In this document: positions 17,788 through 26,401 of the stretch, piece after piece
Layout: each line of letters starts with the position of its first letter
How positions within the stretch are numbered: position 1 is the first letter of the stretch
Source: CAYWVO01 sp964461835
GTDB lineage: Bacteria > Zixibacteria > MSB-5A5 > WJJR01 > JAJRUJ01
Direction of reading: 5' to 3'
Assembly: GCA_964461835.1 (NCBI GenBank)
Contig: CAYWVO010000019.1
Location: forward strand, 1 to 62,558
Length of the DNA stretch: 62,558 bases
The notes under the pieces: generated by a model
Told to the model about the DNA's origin: nothing
Databases searched by the model: none
What the model saw: the letters and a program-made list of their open reading frames with translations, nothing else
Program-made: the position numbers and the translations under genes

Positions 17788-18627
17788 ATGACTAACCTGA
17801 TTCGTCTCATATTGCCCGCATTGTTTGTGTCAGCCGCGACACTCGTTGTGGCGGAGGACCGAATTGAACCGGAACCGGACCTGCTGGCCGAGATCGAGGT
17901 CACGGAAAAACTAGGCGCCGAAGTCCCGGGGAACCTGGCATTTACCGATCAGGACGGGAAGACTGTCCTACTGGGGGACTTTTTCACCGGGAAACGGCCG
18001 GTGGTGCTGACGTTGAACTATTCGGACTGCCCGATGCTCTGTCATCTGCAATTGAATGGTTTTGTGGATGCGTTGAAACAGTTGGAGTGGAGTCTCGGCG
18101 AGGAATTCGCCATGGTGACGGTCTCCATTGACCCAACCGAACTTCCGCAGCGCGCCAAATTGACAAAAAACAAGTACATGAAAATGTATGAACGACGGTC
18201 CGCCCAGGATGGGTGGCACTTTCTGGTCGGTTCCGAGGCGAATATTAAAGCGTTGGCGGACTCGGTCGGTTTCGGCTACACCTATAACGAAGCGCGCGAC
18301 GAGTACGTGCATGCCGCGGTCGCGATGATTTGCACGCCATCGGGAGAATTGTCCCGTTATCTGTATGGCGTCGTCTACGAACCTCAAACCATCAAATTCG
18401 CCCTCCTGGAAGCCTCGGAAGGCAACATCGGTAACACCGTCGACCAACTTCTGCTCTTCTGTTTCCACTATGATTCGGAAGCTGGGAAGTATGCCCCGGC
18501 GGCGGAGAATATTATGCGTCTCGGCGGAGCACTGACTGTCCTGATTGTCGGCGGCACACTCGGCGTCTATTGGCGGCGTGAAGCCCGGCGACGCAAGAAG
18601 GCCGAAGAAAAATCCGCCACGAACTGA
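17788..18627 (+). CDS. SCO1/SenC-type copper chaperone
   Basis: 279 residues: a signal peptide (ending VVAEDR), a thioredoxin-like domain with the copper-binding CPMLC motif and the partner histidine in EYVHAAVAMIC, and a C-terminal membrane helix (about 248-266). SCO proteins deliver copper to, or reduce, the CuA site of subunit II, which is encoded immediately downstream. The C-terminal anchor is a variant found with several act-cox operons. Confidence 0.92.
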   Translation: MTNLIRLILPALFVSAATLVVAEDRIEPEPDLLAEIEVTEKLGAEVPGNLAFTDQDGKTVLLGDFFTGKRPVVLTLNYSDCPMLCHLQLNGFVDALKQLEWSLGEEFAMVTVSIDPTELPQRAKLTKNKYMKMYERRSAQDGWHFLVGSEANIKALADSVGFGYTYNEARDEYVHAAVAMICTPSGELSRYLYGVVYEPQTIKFALLEASEGNIGNTVDQLLLFCFHYDSEAGKYAPAAENIMRLGGALTVLIVGGTLGVYWRREARRRKKAEEKSATN

Positions 18628-18631
18628 ACCG

Positions 18632-19606
18632 ATGCTGAACCTTCTGCTGCATACCCTGGTTGGCCTGATCCCCGTGGCGAACGCGTTCTGGCTGCCGGAA
18701 CGAGGATCGACGACAGCGCACAATGTCGATTTCATGTTCAACCTGGTGTTGGGCATCTCGGTATTTTTCTTCGCTCTGATCACCGTATTGACTATCTACT
18801 TCATGTGGCGCTATCGGCGTCGGGAAGGCGTTGATGCGGAGAAATCGGCCAAACAAAACATTCCGTTGGAGCTGGTGTGGACTTTTATTCCTATTGTGGT
18901 GGTCGCAATCATTTTCTATTTCGGTTTCACCGGCTATATGAATATGCGGGTTTCCCCCGAGGAATCGGTGGAAATTCTGGTAACCGGCCAGAAGTGGCAG
19001 TGGTTTTTTACCTATCCCAACGGGCATGTGGACGGCAACCTGCACGTACCGGTGGATGAACCGGTGCGACTGGTCATGACCTCTGAGGACGTCATCCACA
19101 GCTTGTATATTCCGGCGTTTCGGACCAAAATGGACCTGGTACCGGGGCGCTATTCCGAAACCTGGTTCGAAGCGTCGAAGACCGGGAAGTTCGTGCTCCT
19201 CTGCGCTGAATACTGCGGCACCGGGCACTCTGATATGACCGCGTTTGTCGAGGTGCATGAACCTGGCGGCTTCGAAAAGTGGCTGGAAGACGCGGCGGAT
19301 TTTGTGGGCGAAATGGCGCCGGCCGAGGCGGGGGAGCTGCTGTTTACCTCGCGTGGGTGCACTCAGTGCCACCGGGTGGACGGTACGGACGATATCGGGC
19401 CGAGTTTCAACGGGCTGTACGAAAAGCAGGTGCAAACAAGAGACGAAGGTACGGTGGTTGCCGATGAGAACTATTTGCGTGAGTCAATTATCGACCCGCA
19501 ATCGAAAATAGTGACAGGATATGATCCGGTTATGCCGACCTATAAGGGAAAATTAAAGGACAAAGAAATCACCGCGATCATCGAGTATATCAAAACGCTG
19601 AAATAG
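18632..19606 (+). CDS. coxB: Cytochrome c oxidase subunit II with fused cytochrome c (caa3 type)
   Basis: 324 residues: two N-terminal membrane helices (about 32-55 and 80-100), a CuA domain with ligands in CAEYCGTGHSDM plus the histidine of DVIHSLYIP, and a C-terminal cytochrome c domain with CTQCH and a methionine in MPTYKGKL. The fused heme defines a caa3 oxidase able to accept electrons directly from alternative complex III. ATG 18632 is chosen because the upstream in-frame ATG at 18545 would place 29 unrelated residues inside sco. Confidence 0.95.
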   Translation: MLNLLLHTLVGLIPVANAFWLPERGSTTAHNVDFMFNLVLGISVFFFALITVLTIYFMWRYRRREGVDAEKSAKQNIPLELVWTFIPIVVVAIIFYFGFTGYMNMRVSPEESVEILVTGQKWQWFFTYPNGHVDGNLHVPVDEPVRLVMTSEDVIHSLYIPAFRTKMDLVPGRYSETWFEASKTGKFVLLCAEYCGTGHSDMTAFVEVHEPGGFEKWLEDAADFVGEMAPAEAGELLFTSRGCTQCHRVDGTDDIGPSFNGLYEKQVQTRDEGTVVADENYLRESIIDPQSKIVTGYDPVMPTYKGKLKDKEITAIIEYIKTLK

Positions 19607-19619
19607 TTGGCTACGCACA

Positions 19620-21296
19620 ATGAGTACAGTTGAGGCTATGGCGGGGAATGCGCTGAATTCGCGCAACTATCTGAACGCCCGCACGGGGCTCTGGTCCTGG
19701 ATCTGGACCCTCGACCACAAGCGGATCGGGGTGCTGTATTTGATCTCGATTCTGTCGGCGTTGTTGCTCGGCGGCATTTTTGCGATGCTGATCCGCACCG
19801 AGCTTTTGACCCCGCAGCAGACGATTATGGACGCCGACACGTATAACCGCGTGTTTACGCTGCACGGCGCAATCATGATCTTCTTATTTATAATTCCCGG
19901 CATCCCGGCGGCCTTAGGGAACTTTATCCTGCCGATCATGCTCGGCGCCAAAGACGTGGCCTTCCCCAAATTGAACCGGCTGAGCTGGCATCTGTATGTA
20001 CTCGGTGCACTCTTTTCCATTGCGTCACTGGCCATGGGCGGCGTGGATACCGGCTGGACGTTTTATACGCCCTATTCAACCACGACTAATAGCAGTGTGG
20101 TGTCGATTACGTTCGGGGTATTCATTCTGGGGTTTTCCTCAATTTTCACCGGATTGAATTTTATTGTCACGATTCACCGGTTCCGTCCTAAGGGGATGGG
20201 CTGGTTCAGGATGCCGTTGTTTCTGTGGTCCTTGTACGCCACCGCCATCATTCAGGTCCTGGCGACCCCGGTCCTGGGGATAACGCTGTTGCTGTTGATC
20301 GTGGAACGGGTACTTGGCGTGGGAATATTTGATGCCGCCCTGGGCGGCGATCCGGTTTTGTTTCAACATTTCTTCTGGTTCTACTCTCATCCGGCGGTCT
20401 ATATCATGATCCTGCCGGCGATGGGTGTAATGTCAGAATTGATTTCGACCTTTAGCGGAAAACATATTTTCGGCTACAAATTCCTCGCCTATTCGAGTAT
20501 CGCCATCGCGTTTCTCAGTTTCCTGGTGTGGGGCCACCACATGTTTACCAGCGGGCAGTCGGCGCTGGCCAATATGATTTTCTCGGCGCTGACGTTCTCC
20601 GTAGCGATACCATCGGCGGTCAAAGTGTTCAACTGGGTGGCCACGATGTACAAGGGATCAGTGCGGATGGACACGCCGATGTGTTATGCCGTTTCGTTCA
20701 TTTTGCTTTTCGGCATCGGCGGCTTGACCGGGATGTTTCTGGGATCGCTGTCGACGAACGTGCACCTGCACGACACCTATTTCGTGGTCGCCCACTTCCA
20801 TTTTACCATGATGGGCGGGGTGTTGATCGCGTTCCTCGGCGCCTTGCATTACTGGTGGCCCAAGATGTTTGGCCGCATGTATAACGAGACACTGGGGCGG
20901 CTGGCCTGCCTGATTATCTTCCTCGGTTTCAACGCGACCTTTCTGCCGCAATTTGTTATGGGCAGTCTGGGCATGCCACGCCGGTATTTCAACTATACTG
21001 AGGAGTTTACGATTTATCATCAGCTATCGACTTACGGCAGCTATTTTATGGCCATCGGCTTTGTCCTGATTGCGGTGTATTTAATCGTATCGCTCCGCAA
21101 GGGCAAACCGGCTCCGGCTAATCCCTTTGGCTCCGCAACGCTGGAGTGGCAGTGTTCATCGCCGCCGCCGACCGAGAATTTCGCTGAGCAACCTGAGGTC
21201 GGCGACCCATACGAATTGGAACACCTGGTTTATGATCGTTCGATTGACGGGTACGTGGAGCGGAAAGACCACGCGCCAGAATCGGCGCGAACATAA
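19620..21296 (+). CDS. coxA: Cytochrome c oxidase subunit I, A2-type
   Basis: 558 residues with twelve expected membrane helices. Heme and CuB ligands are in FTLHGAIM, HPAVY, WGHHMFTSG and HDTYFVVAHFHFTM. The helix VI sequence is FYSHPAVYIM: the proton-channel glutamate of A1 oxidases is absent, and the Tyr-Ser pair of the A2 subfamily is present, as in Rhodothermus marinus caa3. The HPAVY tyrosine that cross-links to CuB histidine is retained. Reduces oxygen to water with proton pumping. Confidence 0.97.
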   Translation: MSTVEAMAGNALNSRNYLNARTGLWSWIWTLDHKRIGVLYLISILSALLLGGIFAMLIRTELLTPQQTIMDADTYNRVFTLHGAIMIFLFIIPGIPAALGNFILPIMLGAKDVAFPKLNRLSWHLYVLGALFSIASLAMGGVDTGWTFYTPYSTTTNSSVVSITFGVFILGFSSIFTGLNFIVTIHRFRPKGMGWFRMPLFLWSLYATAIIQVLATPVLGITLLLLIVERVLGVGIFDAALGGDPVLFQHFFWFYSHPAVYIMILPAMGVMSELISTFSGKHIFGYKFLAYSSIAIAFLSFLVWGHHMFTSGQSALANMIFSALTFSVAIPSAVKVFNWVATMYKGSVRMDTPMCYAVSFILLFGIGGLTGMFLGSLSTNVHLHDTYFVVAHFHFTMMGGVLIAFLGALHYWWPKMFGRMYNETLGRLACLIIFLGFNATFLPQFVMGSLGMPRRYFNYTEEFTIYHQLSTYGSYFMAIGFVLIAVYLIVSLRKGKPAPANPFGSATLEWQCSSPPPTENFAEQPEVGDPYELEHLVYDRSIDGYVERKDHAPESART

Positions 21297-21331
21297 GTCA
21301 GCAGGCCACAATCTCATTACCGTAGGCAGGG

Positions 21332-22183
21332 ATGGGCGACCAGGACCACCACAAGACCCCCGGACTGCAACACCAGTTCGACAATATGGATCAGCAGTTC
21401 AGCTCCGGGAAACTGGGAATCTGGATTTTCCTGGTGACCGAAATCCTGTTGTTTTCCGGCTTGTTTTGCGCCTACGCGGTCTACCGAGCCAGTCATCCCG
21501 AAATTTTCATCTACGCACACAAGTATCTGGATACCACACTCGGTGCCGTCAACACCGCAGTGTTAATTTTCTCCAGCTTCACGATGGCCTGGGCGGTGCG
21601 CTCTGCGCAACGCGGCGCACAGAGAGCGCTGGTGATCCTCCTGACCATTACCCTGGCTTGTGGTGTTGTTTTCCTCGGCATCAAATACGTGGAGTACGAA
21701 CACAAATGGAAATCCGGGTTACTATGGGGCGAGCGGTTTGATCCGATCGAGCATGGTGCGGGGCACGAGAAATCATCGGAAAACGATAATAGCAGTTCGC
21801 AGGGTGATACTGCCAAATCCGGCAAGCAAGACACTGCCGCGGGTACGGCACAGGATACCGTAGGCGACACCACGGAAACCACTGAGCAAGACACGATGGG
21901 TGATACCGCCCACGCGCCCGCCACCGAAGAGACGTCGCCCACCGAAAAAGAGGACCGGCCGCCGAATGTGCATATCTTTTTCGGTGTGTATTTCTTAATG
22001 ACCGGTTTGCACGGGTTGCACGTGATCGCCGGCATGGTCACTATTGGCTGGATGATTTTCCGGGCGCGGCGGGGAGATTTTTCACCGGAGTATTTCGGCC
22101 CCGTGGACTACACTGGATTGTACTGGCACCTGGTGGATTTGATCTGGATTTACCTGTTCCCGTTATTGTATCTGATTGGTTAG
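21332..22183 (+). CDS. coxC: Cytochrome c oxidase subunit III with a long acidic insertion
   Basis: 283 residues. N-terminal helices (LGIWIFLVTEILLFSGLFCAYAVY; then two more) and C-terminal helices (HIFFGVYFLMTGLHGLHVIAGMV; YTGLYWHLVDLIWIYLFPLLYLIG) are typical of the subunit. Between them, at about residues 145-210, lies a Thr/Glu/Asp/Ser/Gly-rich low-complexity segment with repeated QDT and GDT triplets that is not part of the normal fold. Without it the length would be near 215 residues. It begins 35 bp after coxA. Confidence 0.9.
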   Translation: MGDQDHHKTPGLQHQFDNMDQQFSSGKLGIWIFLVTEILLFSGLFCAYAVYRASHPEIFIYAHKYLDTTLGAVNTAVLIFSSFTMAWAVRSAQRGAQRALVILLTITLACGVVFLGIKYVEYEHKWKSGLLWGERFDPIEHGAGHEKSSENDNSSSQGDTAKSGKQDTAAGTAQDTVGDTTETTEQDTMGDTAHAPATEETSPTEKEDRPPNVHIFFGVYFLMTGLHGLHVIAGMVTIGWMIFRARRGDFSPEYFGPVDYTGLYWHLVDLIWIYLFPLLYLIG

Positions 22184-22196
22184 CGCTGGTGAGTTG

Positions 22197-22559
22197 ATGA
22201 ACGACAAACACGACAAATCGAGTTCGCAGAAATCCCGCGTGACGGTGCACATTGTGCCGCTGAAAGTGTTGGCGGCGGTCTGGCTCTCGTTAATGGTGCT
22301 GACCGTGATAACCGTAGCGGTGACGTATGTCGATCTGGGCACGTTCAATCTGTATTTGGCCATGTTGATCGCCACCGTGAAAGCAACACTGGTGGCCTTG
22401 TATTTTATGCACTTGCGGTACGACCGTCCGTTTCACGGCGTGATTTTCCTTATCGCGCTGGCGTTTGTGTTTTTGTTTATCTCGATTGTGATGACTGACC
22501 GGGCGGAGTATCAGCCGGATATCGATAAACGTCAGGAAGAGTTGTTACAGAGCGAATGA
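22197..22559 (+). CDS. Cytochrome c oxidase subunit IV
   Basis: 120 residues with three membrane helices and the family signature TVKATLVALYFMHLRYDRP. ATG 22197 is used, since the in-frame ATG at 22176 lies within coxC. The stop overlaps the next start as ATGA. Small structural subunit of the oxidase. Confidence 0.88.
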   Translation: MNDKHDKSSSQKSRVTVHIVPLKVLAAVWLSLMVLTVITVAVTYVDLGTFNLYLAMLIATVKATLVALYFMHLRYDRPFHGVIFLIALAFVFLFISIVMTDRAEYQPDIDKRQEELLQSE

Positions 22560-23155
22560 TGCCCGCCACCCACAATCCTCATGCTCAAAGTAAAGAGCAG
22601 TTGACCTCGACCGGTCGCCTGGGGATGGCGATTTTTCTGCTGTCGTTGTCCTCGCTCTTTGCAGCAACGATTATCGGCTATATCGTCGTGCGGGTGCGGG
22701 CCGCCGATATCTGGCGGACGGCCGATCTGCCGGATCTGCCATCGGGGCTGTGGCTTTCCACTGCCTTGTTAATCGTATGTTCGATTGTCATCCACTATGG
22801 GCGCGTGTCGATTCGCAAAGGGAATATTGGCGCACTCAAAGTGTCGTTTTTGATCGCATTGGCACTGGGACTCGGGTTTCTGGTCAATCAGACAATCAAC
22901 TGGATGCAGTTGATTAACGCCCAACTCCCGCCAACTGCCAAGAGCCTCTATTCCTTTACCTTCTACTTGCTAACCGGGCTGCATGCCGCGCATGTGATCG
23001 GCGGTGTAATACAACTGATCGTCGTGACCGTGAAAACCTACCGTGGCGCCTACTCACAAGAGTATCATCCCGGAATCATCTACACGGCCATGTACTGGCA
23101 CTTCCTGGATATTGTCTGGCTGATTTTGTTCGTGGTGTTTTTGGTGAGCACGTGA
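22556..23155 (+). CDS. Second subunit III-like heme-copper oxidase protein
   Basis: 199 residues with five membrane helices and subunit III features (GRLGMAIFLLSLSSLFAATIIGYIVVR; LTGLHAAHVIGGVIQL; YTAMYWHFLDIVWLILFVVFLVST). It is distinct from the subunit III at 21332 and has no insertion. The oxidase operon therefore carries two subunit III-family genes; one may complete the helix set of the other. It is the last gene of the operon. Confidence 0.85.
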   Translation: MMPATHNPHAQSKEQLTSTGRLGMAIFLLSLSSLFAATIIGYIVVRVRAADIWRTADLPDLPSGLWLSTALLIVCSIVIHYGRVSIRKGNIGALKVSFLIALALGLGFLVNQTINWMQLINAQLPPTAKSLYSFTFYLLTGLHAAHVIGGVIQLIVVTVKTYRGAYSQEYHPGIIYTAMYWHFLDIVWLILFVVFLVST

Positions 23156-23318
23156 GCCGGAAGCAATCCTCCCCTGAAAACCAGGGACTTGTGGGACAGC
23201 CTCAGGACGTCTGCCGCCCACGGATTCGATACTTCGATGATCCCTTGCTGCGCAAGGGTAATTGGATTCCGGCTCAGGGCCGGAATGACACAGGGTGAGA
23301 GCCTGCCATATCCTGTGC

Positions 23319-23411
23319 AACGGGCAGGTTAAAGACCTGCCGCGCACGGAACGGGCAGGTTAAAGACCTGCCGCGCACGGAACGGGCAGGTTAAAGACCT
23401 GCCGCGCACGG
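23319..23411 (+). repeat. Three exact tandem copies of a 31 bp unit
   Basis: Units at 23319-23349, 23350-23380 and 23381-23411 are identical. Each contains the dyad GGCAGGT-TAAAG-ACCTGCC. The copies abut without spacers, so this is a tandem repeat and not a CRISPR. Confidence 0.95.
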
Positions 23412-23420
23412 AAGGATAGC

Positions 23421-23466
23421 GTCGGGTTTCTCCGTGCGTCGGCACGCACGTCGGAACCCGACCTAC
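23421..23466. repeat. REP-like palindrome (GTCGGGTT family)
   Basis: Outer dyad GTCGGGTT 23421-23428 with AACCCGAC 23455-23462; inner dyad CGTGCGT 23433-23439 with ACGCACG 23444-23450; ends in CTAC. It shares the GACCTAC edge with the palindromes around the RAYT gene at 61799. Confidence 0.7.
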
Positions 23467-23527
23467 TTCAAATTCCGTGCATCTGCATTTTTCAACACGC
23501 CTTAAATAGTGGTCACCCCGGGTTACC

Positions 23528-24949
23528 TTACGGGTTGGTCAGGGTGAAACAGACCACCTTGGGTTCGGTCATTTCCTGGAGAGAGAACTTGATGCCCTCG
23601 CGGCCCAGACCGGAATATTTGATGCCGCCGAACGGCATCGAATCGAGGCGATAATCAGTCGATTCGTTAATCATGACACCGCCGCAATCCAGCTCGTAGG
23701 CCGCCTTAAACGCGATATCAATATTTTTGGTGAAAATTCCCGCCAGCAATCCATACGGCAATGCATTGGCTTTACGGATCGCATCATCGAGATCATCCAC
23801 TGGGTAGAGATTCACGGTCGGGCCGAAGACTTCCTCATAATGGATTGTGGCGTCTTCCGGGACACTTTCCAGCACGGTCGGTTCGACCAGCGCACCGTCA
23901 ATACCGCCGCCGGTCAAGATAGTGGCGCCTTTGTCCTGGGCTTCCGTGAGCCATTTGCCCACGCGTTTGGCCTCCCCCTCGGCGATCATCGGCCCCATGT
24001 CGGTCTCTTCATCCAGCTTGTTGCCGATTTTATATTTTTTCGTCGCCGCCACGAACCGTGATTTGAAATCATCATAGATATCGCGATGAACGTATAGCCG
24101 CTGCACGCCGATACAGTTTTGTCCCGCCGCCCAGAAGGCGCCGGAAACGCATGATTCAACCGCGTACGGTAAATCGCAGTCGTTCCAGACAATCACCGGT
24201 GAATTGGAGCCGAGCTCCATGCCGATTTTTTTGATGCCGGCAATCGAGGCGATATGTTTCCCCGCTTCCAGACCGCCGGTAAATGAAATCATCCGCACGC
24301 GCTCGTCTTTGACCAGGGTGTCGCCGATAGTCGGGCCGTAGCCGGTAAGCACCTGCAAGGTTTGCGGCGGGAGTCCGGCCATCACCAGCGCCTCAGCGAG
24401 TCGGAGCGCCGAAAGCGGCGTTACCGTTGCCGGTTTCAAAATCGCCGAGTTGCCGCCGGCAATCGCGGGTCCCAGTTTGTGCGCGACCAGGTTCAGTGGG
24501 TCATTAAACGGTGTGATGCACAGGATCACCCCAATGGGAAATCGATAATAATACCCTTTGCGGTTCTCGCCGCCGGGAAAAGAATCAAAGGGGATCGTCT
24601 CACCCAATACGCGTTTGCTCTCCTCGGCGGAGACGGTCAGCGTATTGACCGCGCGCACCGCCTCTTTGCGTGCTTCATTAATGGTCTTGGAACCCTCGCG
24701 CGCGATAGTCTCGGCAAAGGAATCGAGGTTGGCTGAGACAAAGTCGGCGGTTTTAAACAAAATCTGCGCCCGATCATAGACCGACATGCGCTTGATCGTC
24801 TGGAACCCATCCGCGGCGGCTTTCAGCGCCAGTTCTGCGTCGTCGATTGATGACTGCGGAACGGTATCGACAATTGATCCATCGAACGGATCGGTGACAT
24901 TGATCTTTTTCTCGCGGTCGACCCATTCGCCGTTTAACAGCATTTTCAT
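23528..24949 (-). CDS. NAD(P)-dependent aldehyde dehydrogenase
   Basis: 473 residues, full length for the ALDH superfamily. Catalytic cysteine in FWAAGQNCIGVQRLYVH, general-base glutamate in GMELGSNSPVIVWNDCDL, cofactor loop SFTGGLEAGKHIA and the C-terminal PFGGIKYSGLGREG are all intact. It resembles phosphorylating-independent glyceraldehyde or lactaldehyde-type dehydrogenases, but the substrate cannot be fixed from sequence. It is the last gene of a five-gene minus-strand cluster; its ATG overlaps the homoserine dehydrogenase stop (ATGA). It probably oxidises an aldehyde made by the upstream enzymes. Confidence 0.9.
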   Translation of the reverse strand: MKMLLNGEWVDREKKINVTDPFDGSIVDTVPQSSIDDAELALKAAADGFQTIKRMSVYDRAQILFKTADFVSANLDSFAETIAREGSKTINEARKEAVRAVNTLTVSAEESKRVLGETIPFDSFPGGENRKGYYYRFPIGVILCITPFNDPLNLVAHKLGPAIAGGNSAILKPATVTPLSALRLAEALVMAGLPPQTLQVLTGYGPTIGDTLVKDERVRMISFTGGLEAGKHIASIAGIKKIGMELGSNSPVIVWNDCDLPYAVESCVSGAFWAAGQNCIGVQRLYVHRDIYDDFKSRFVAATKKYKIGNKLDEETDMGPMIAEGEAKRVGKWLTEAQDKGATILTGGGIDGALVEPTVLESVPEDATIHYEEVFGPTVNLYPVDDLDDAIRKANALPYGLLAGIFTKNIDIAFKAAYELDCGGVMINESTDYRLDSMPFGGIKYSGLGREGIKFSLQEMTEPKVVCFTLTNP

Positions 24950-25968
24950 GACACACCTCCGATATGCAAGAGGTCAATGAGCATGCTATACCCGGTTTCG
25001 ACCCGTCCGGCGCCGGGGCCGACTATGGTAACATCCCCCAAAGTATCCGTAGTAACTGTAACCGCGTTGGTGGCGCCGCTCACCCCGGCCAGCGGGTGGG
25101 TCAGCGGCATCTGGCGCGGGCCGACTGACGCTTTGACCTCGCCGTCTTTCCGCCAGACCCGGCCGATCAATTTATAGCGTTTTCCGGCTTTCTGGGCTTT
25201 GGTGATCATCTGCGGCGTGATCTTCGTGATCCCCCGGCAGGGATAATCAAATGGTTTGGCTTTGGCGCCAAAGAAGACTCCGGCGAGAATCGTGACTTTA
25301 GCCAGCGCGTCCCAGCCCATGACATCGGCGTCCGGCACCGCCTCGGCGTAGCCGAGTTTTTGTGCTTTGGCCAACGCGGTCTCATACGACATTCCCTCTT
25401 CCATCTTGGTAAGGATATAGTTGGTCGTACCGTTGAGGATGCCGAGAATTTCTTTGATTTCGCTCCCCGCCAGAGTGGTGCGAATCAGGTTGATCATCGG
25501 GGTCCCACTGACCACCGTGCCCTCAAAGAGAAATTGTTTCTTCTTCTTTTTCGCCAGCCGCTGCAGGGCGGAATAGTGCAACGCCACCGGACCTTTGTTG
25601 GTGGTCACCACATGCATCCCGGCATTCAACGCCGCACGGCAGTGTTTGGTCGCGGGTTCACCGGTCTTGATATCCGTATAGGTGGCTTCCAGCATAACAT
25701 CGGCTTTCGCCTGTTTAATGAAGGTCAAGGCGTCGCCGTCGATTGACTTGCCGGGTAACCGGCCCAGCGGTTTGCCCGATTTAGCGTAGGCCAGTGCTGA
25801 CTTAAGATTAATCCCCTTCGAATTGTAGATATTGCCTTTGAGCATATCGGCAATGCCGACCACTATCGGTTTGAACCGGTACTGTTTTGCCAACTCCCGT
25901 TTTTTCTCGATTAAGAGTTCGGCCAGTCCCTGGCCCACCGTACCAAAGCCGAGGAATATGAGACGCAT
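24946..25968 (-). CDS. hom: Homoserine dehydrogenase-like protein lacking an ACT domain
   Basis: 340 residues with N-terminal NAD(P) motif GFGTVGQG, the substrate-region signatures NGTTNYILTKM and EAVPDADVMGWDALAKVTIL, and the lid segment near the C-terminus. The regulatory ACT domain found in long bacterial homoserine dehydrogenases is absent, so feedback by threonine is not expected. It sits between a cupin and an aldehyde dehydrogenase and not with threonine-biosynthesis genes, which raises the possibility of a related but different substrate. GGGAG ribosome site. Confidence 0.85.
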   Translation of the reverse strand: MRLIFLGFGTVGQGLAELLIEKKRELAKQYRFKPIVVGIADMLKGNIYNSKGINLKSALAYAKSGKPLGRLPGKSIDGDALTFIKQAKADVMLEATYTDIKTGEPATKHCRAALNAGMHVVTTNKGPVALHYSALQRLAKKKKKQFLFEGTVVSGTPMINLIRTTLAGSEIKEILGILNGTTNYILTKMEEGMSYETALAKAQKLGYAEAVPDADVMGWDALAKVTILAGVFFGAKAKPFDYPCRGITKITPQMITKAQKAGKRYKLIGRVWRKDGEVKASVGPRQMPLTHPLAGVSGATNAVTVTTDTLGDVTIVGPGAGRVETGYSMLIDLLHIGGVS

Positions 25969-26016
25969 ACGTACTCCCTGGTATCTAAAGTGAATACAGC
26001 CTTTACGAGCGCGCGT

Positions 26017-26373
26017 TTATTTTGGTGCATACCGATCTTTATCCGCAAACACGTCAATCACGAACACGCGTGCGGTAAACTTCGCACTGTGCGGCGTGCC
26101 CGCCGGGATATAGTACCAGTCACCTTTTTGGTAGCGATTGGTCTGTCCGCCAATGGTTAAATCCATTTCGCCCTCGACCACCATACCCCACTGGGCACCG
26201 TGCTGATGCTCGGGCATCTCGCCCACCCGTTGGATGTCGAGAAACACCTGTTGCATGATTTCCCCTTGCAGCAGCCATCCCCGGATTCCTTCGAGTGGAA
26301 TATCGATTTCCGGCAGGTTGCGGATCATCTCCGGAAACGGGGTACCGCCCCATTGTTTCATCAATTCTTTCAT
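26017..26373 (-). CDS. Cupin-domain protein
   Basis: 118 residues forming a single small cupin barrel: metal-site motif MPEHQHGAQWGMVVEGEMDL and second motif YYIPAGTPHSAKF with conserved His and Glu. The start is ATG 26373 behind GGGAG; a frame extending upstream to 26565 would overlap the SDR gene antiparallel to no purpose. Possible isomerase, dioxygenase-like or binding role in the cluster's pathway; not assignable by sequence. Confidence 0.8.
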   Translation of the reverse strand: MKELMKQWGGTPFPEMIRNLPEIDIPLEGIRGWLLQGEIMQQVFLDIQRVGEMPEHQHGAQWGMVVEGEMDLTIGGQTNRYQKGDWYYIPAGTPHSAKFTARVFVIDVFADKDRYAPK

Positions 26374-26401
26374 CTGAACTCCCGTTCTGTCTATCCGGTA
26401 C

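Larger units (their letters stand above)
23156..23527. repeat. Repeat-rich spacer between the oxidase operon and the minus-strand cluster
   Basis: Holds several dyads between convergent genes: CCCTTG 23242-23247 with CAAGGG 23253-23258, and ATTCCGGC 23266-23273 with GCCGGAAT 23279-23286. Three 31 bp tandem units and a long REP-like palindrome follow, and TTTTTCAACACGCC starts at 23488. No gene is apparent. The hairpins may end transcription of both operons, though none has a T-run. Confidence 0.7.

Noticed and set aside
23319..23411. Three repeats that might be a CRISPR array
   Set aside because: The 31 bp units abut with no spacers, and no cas genes are nearby.
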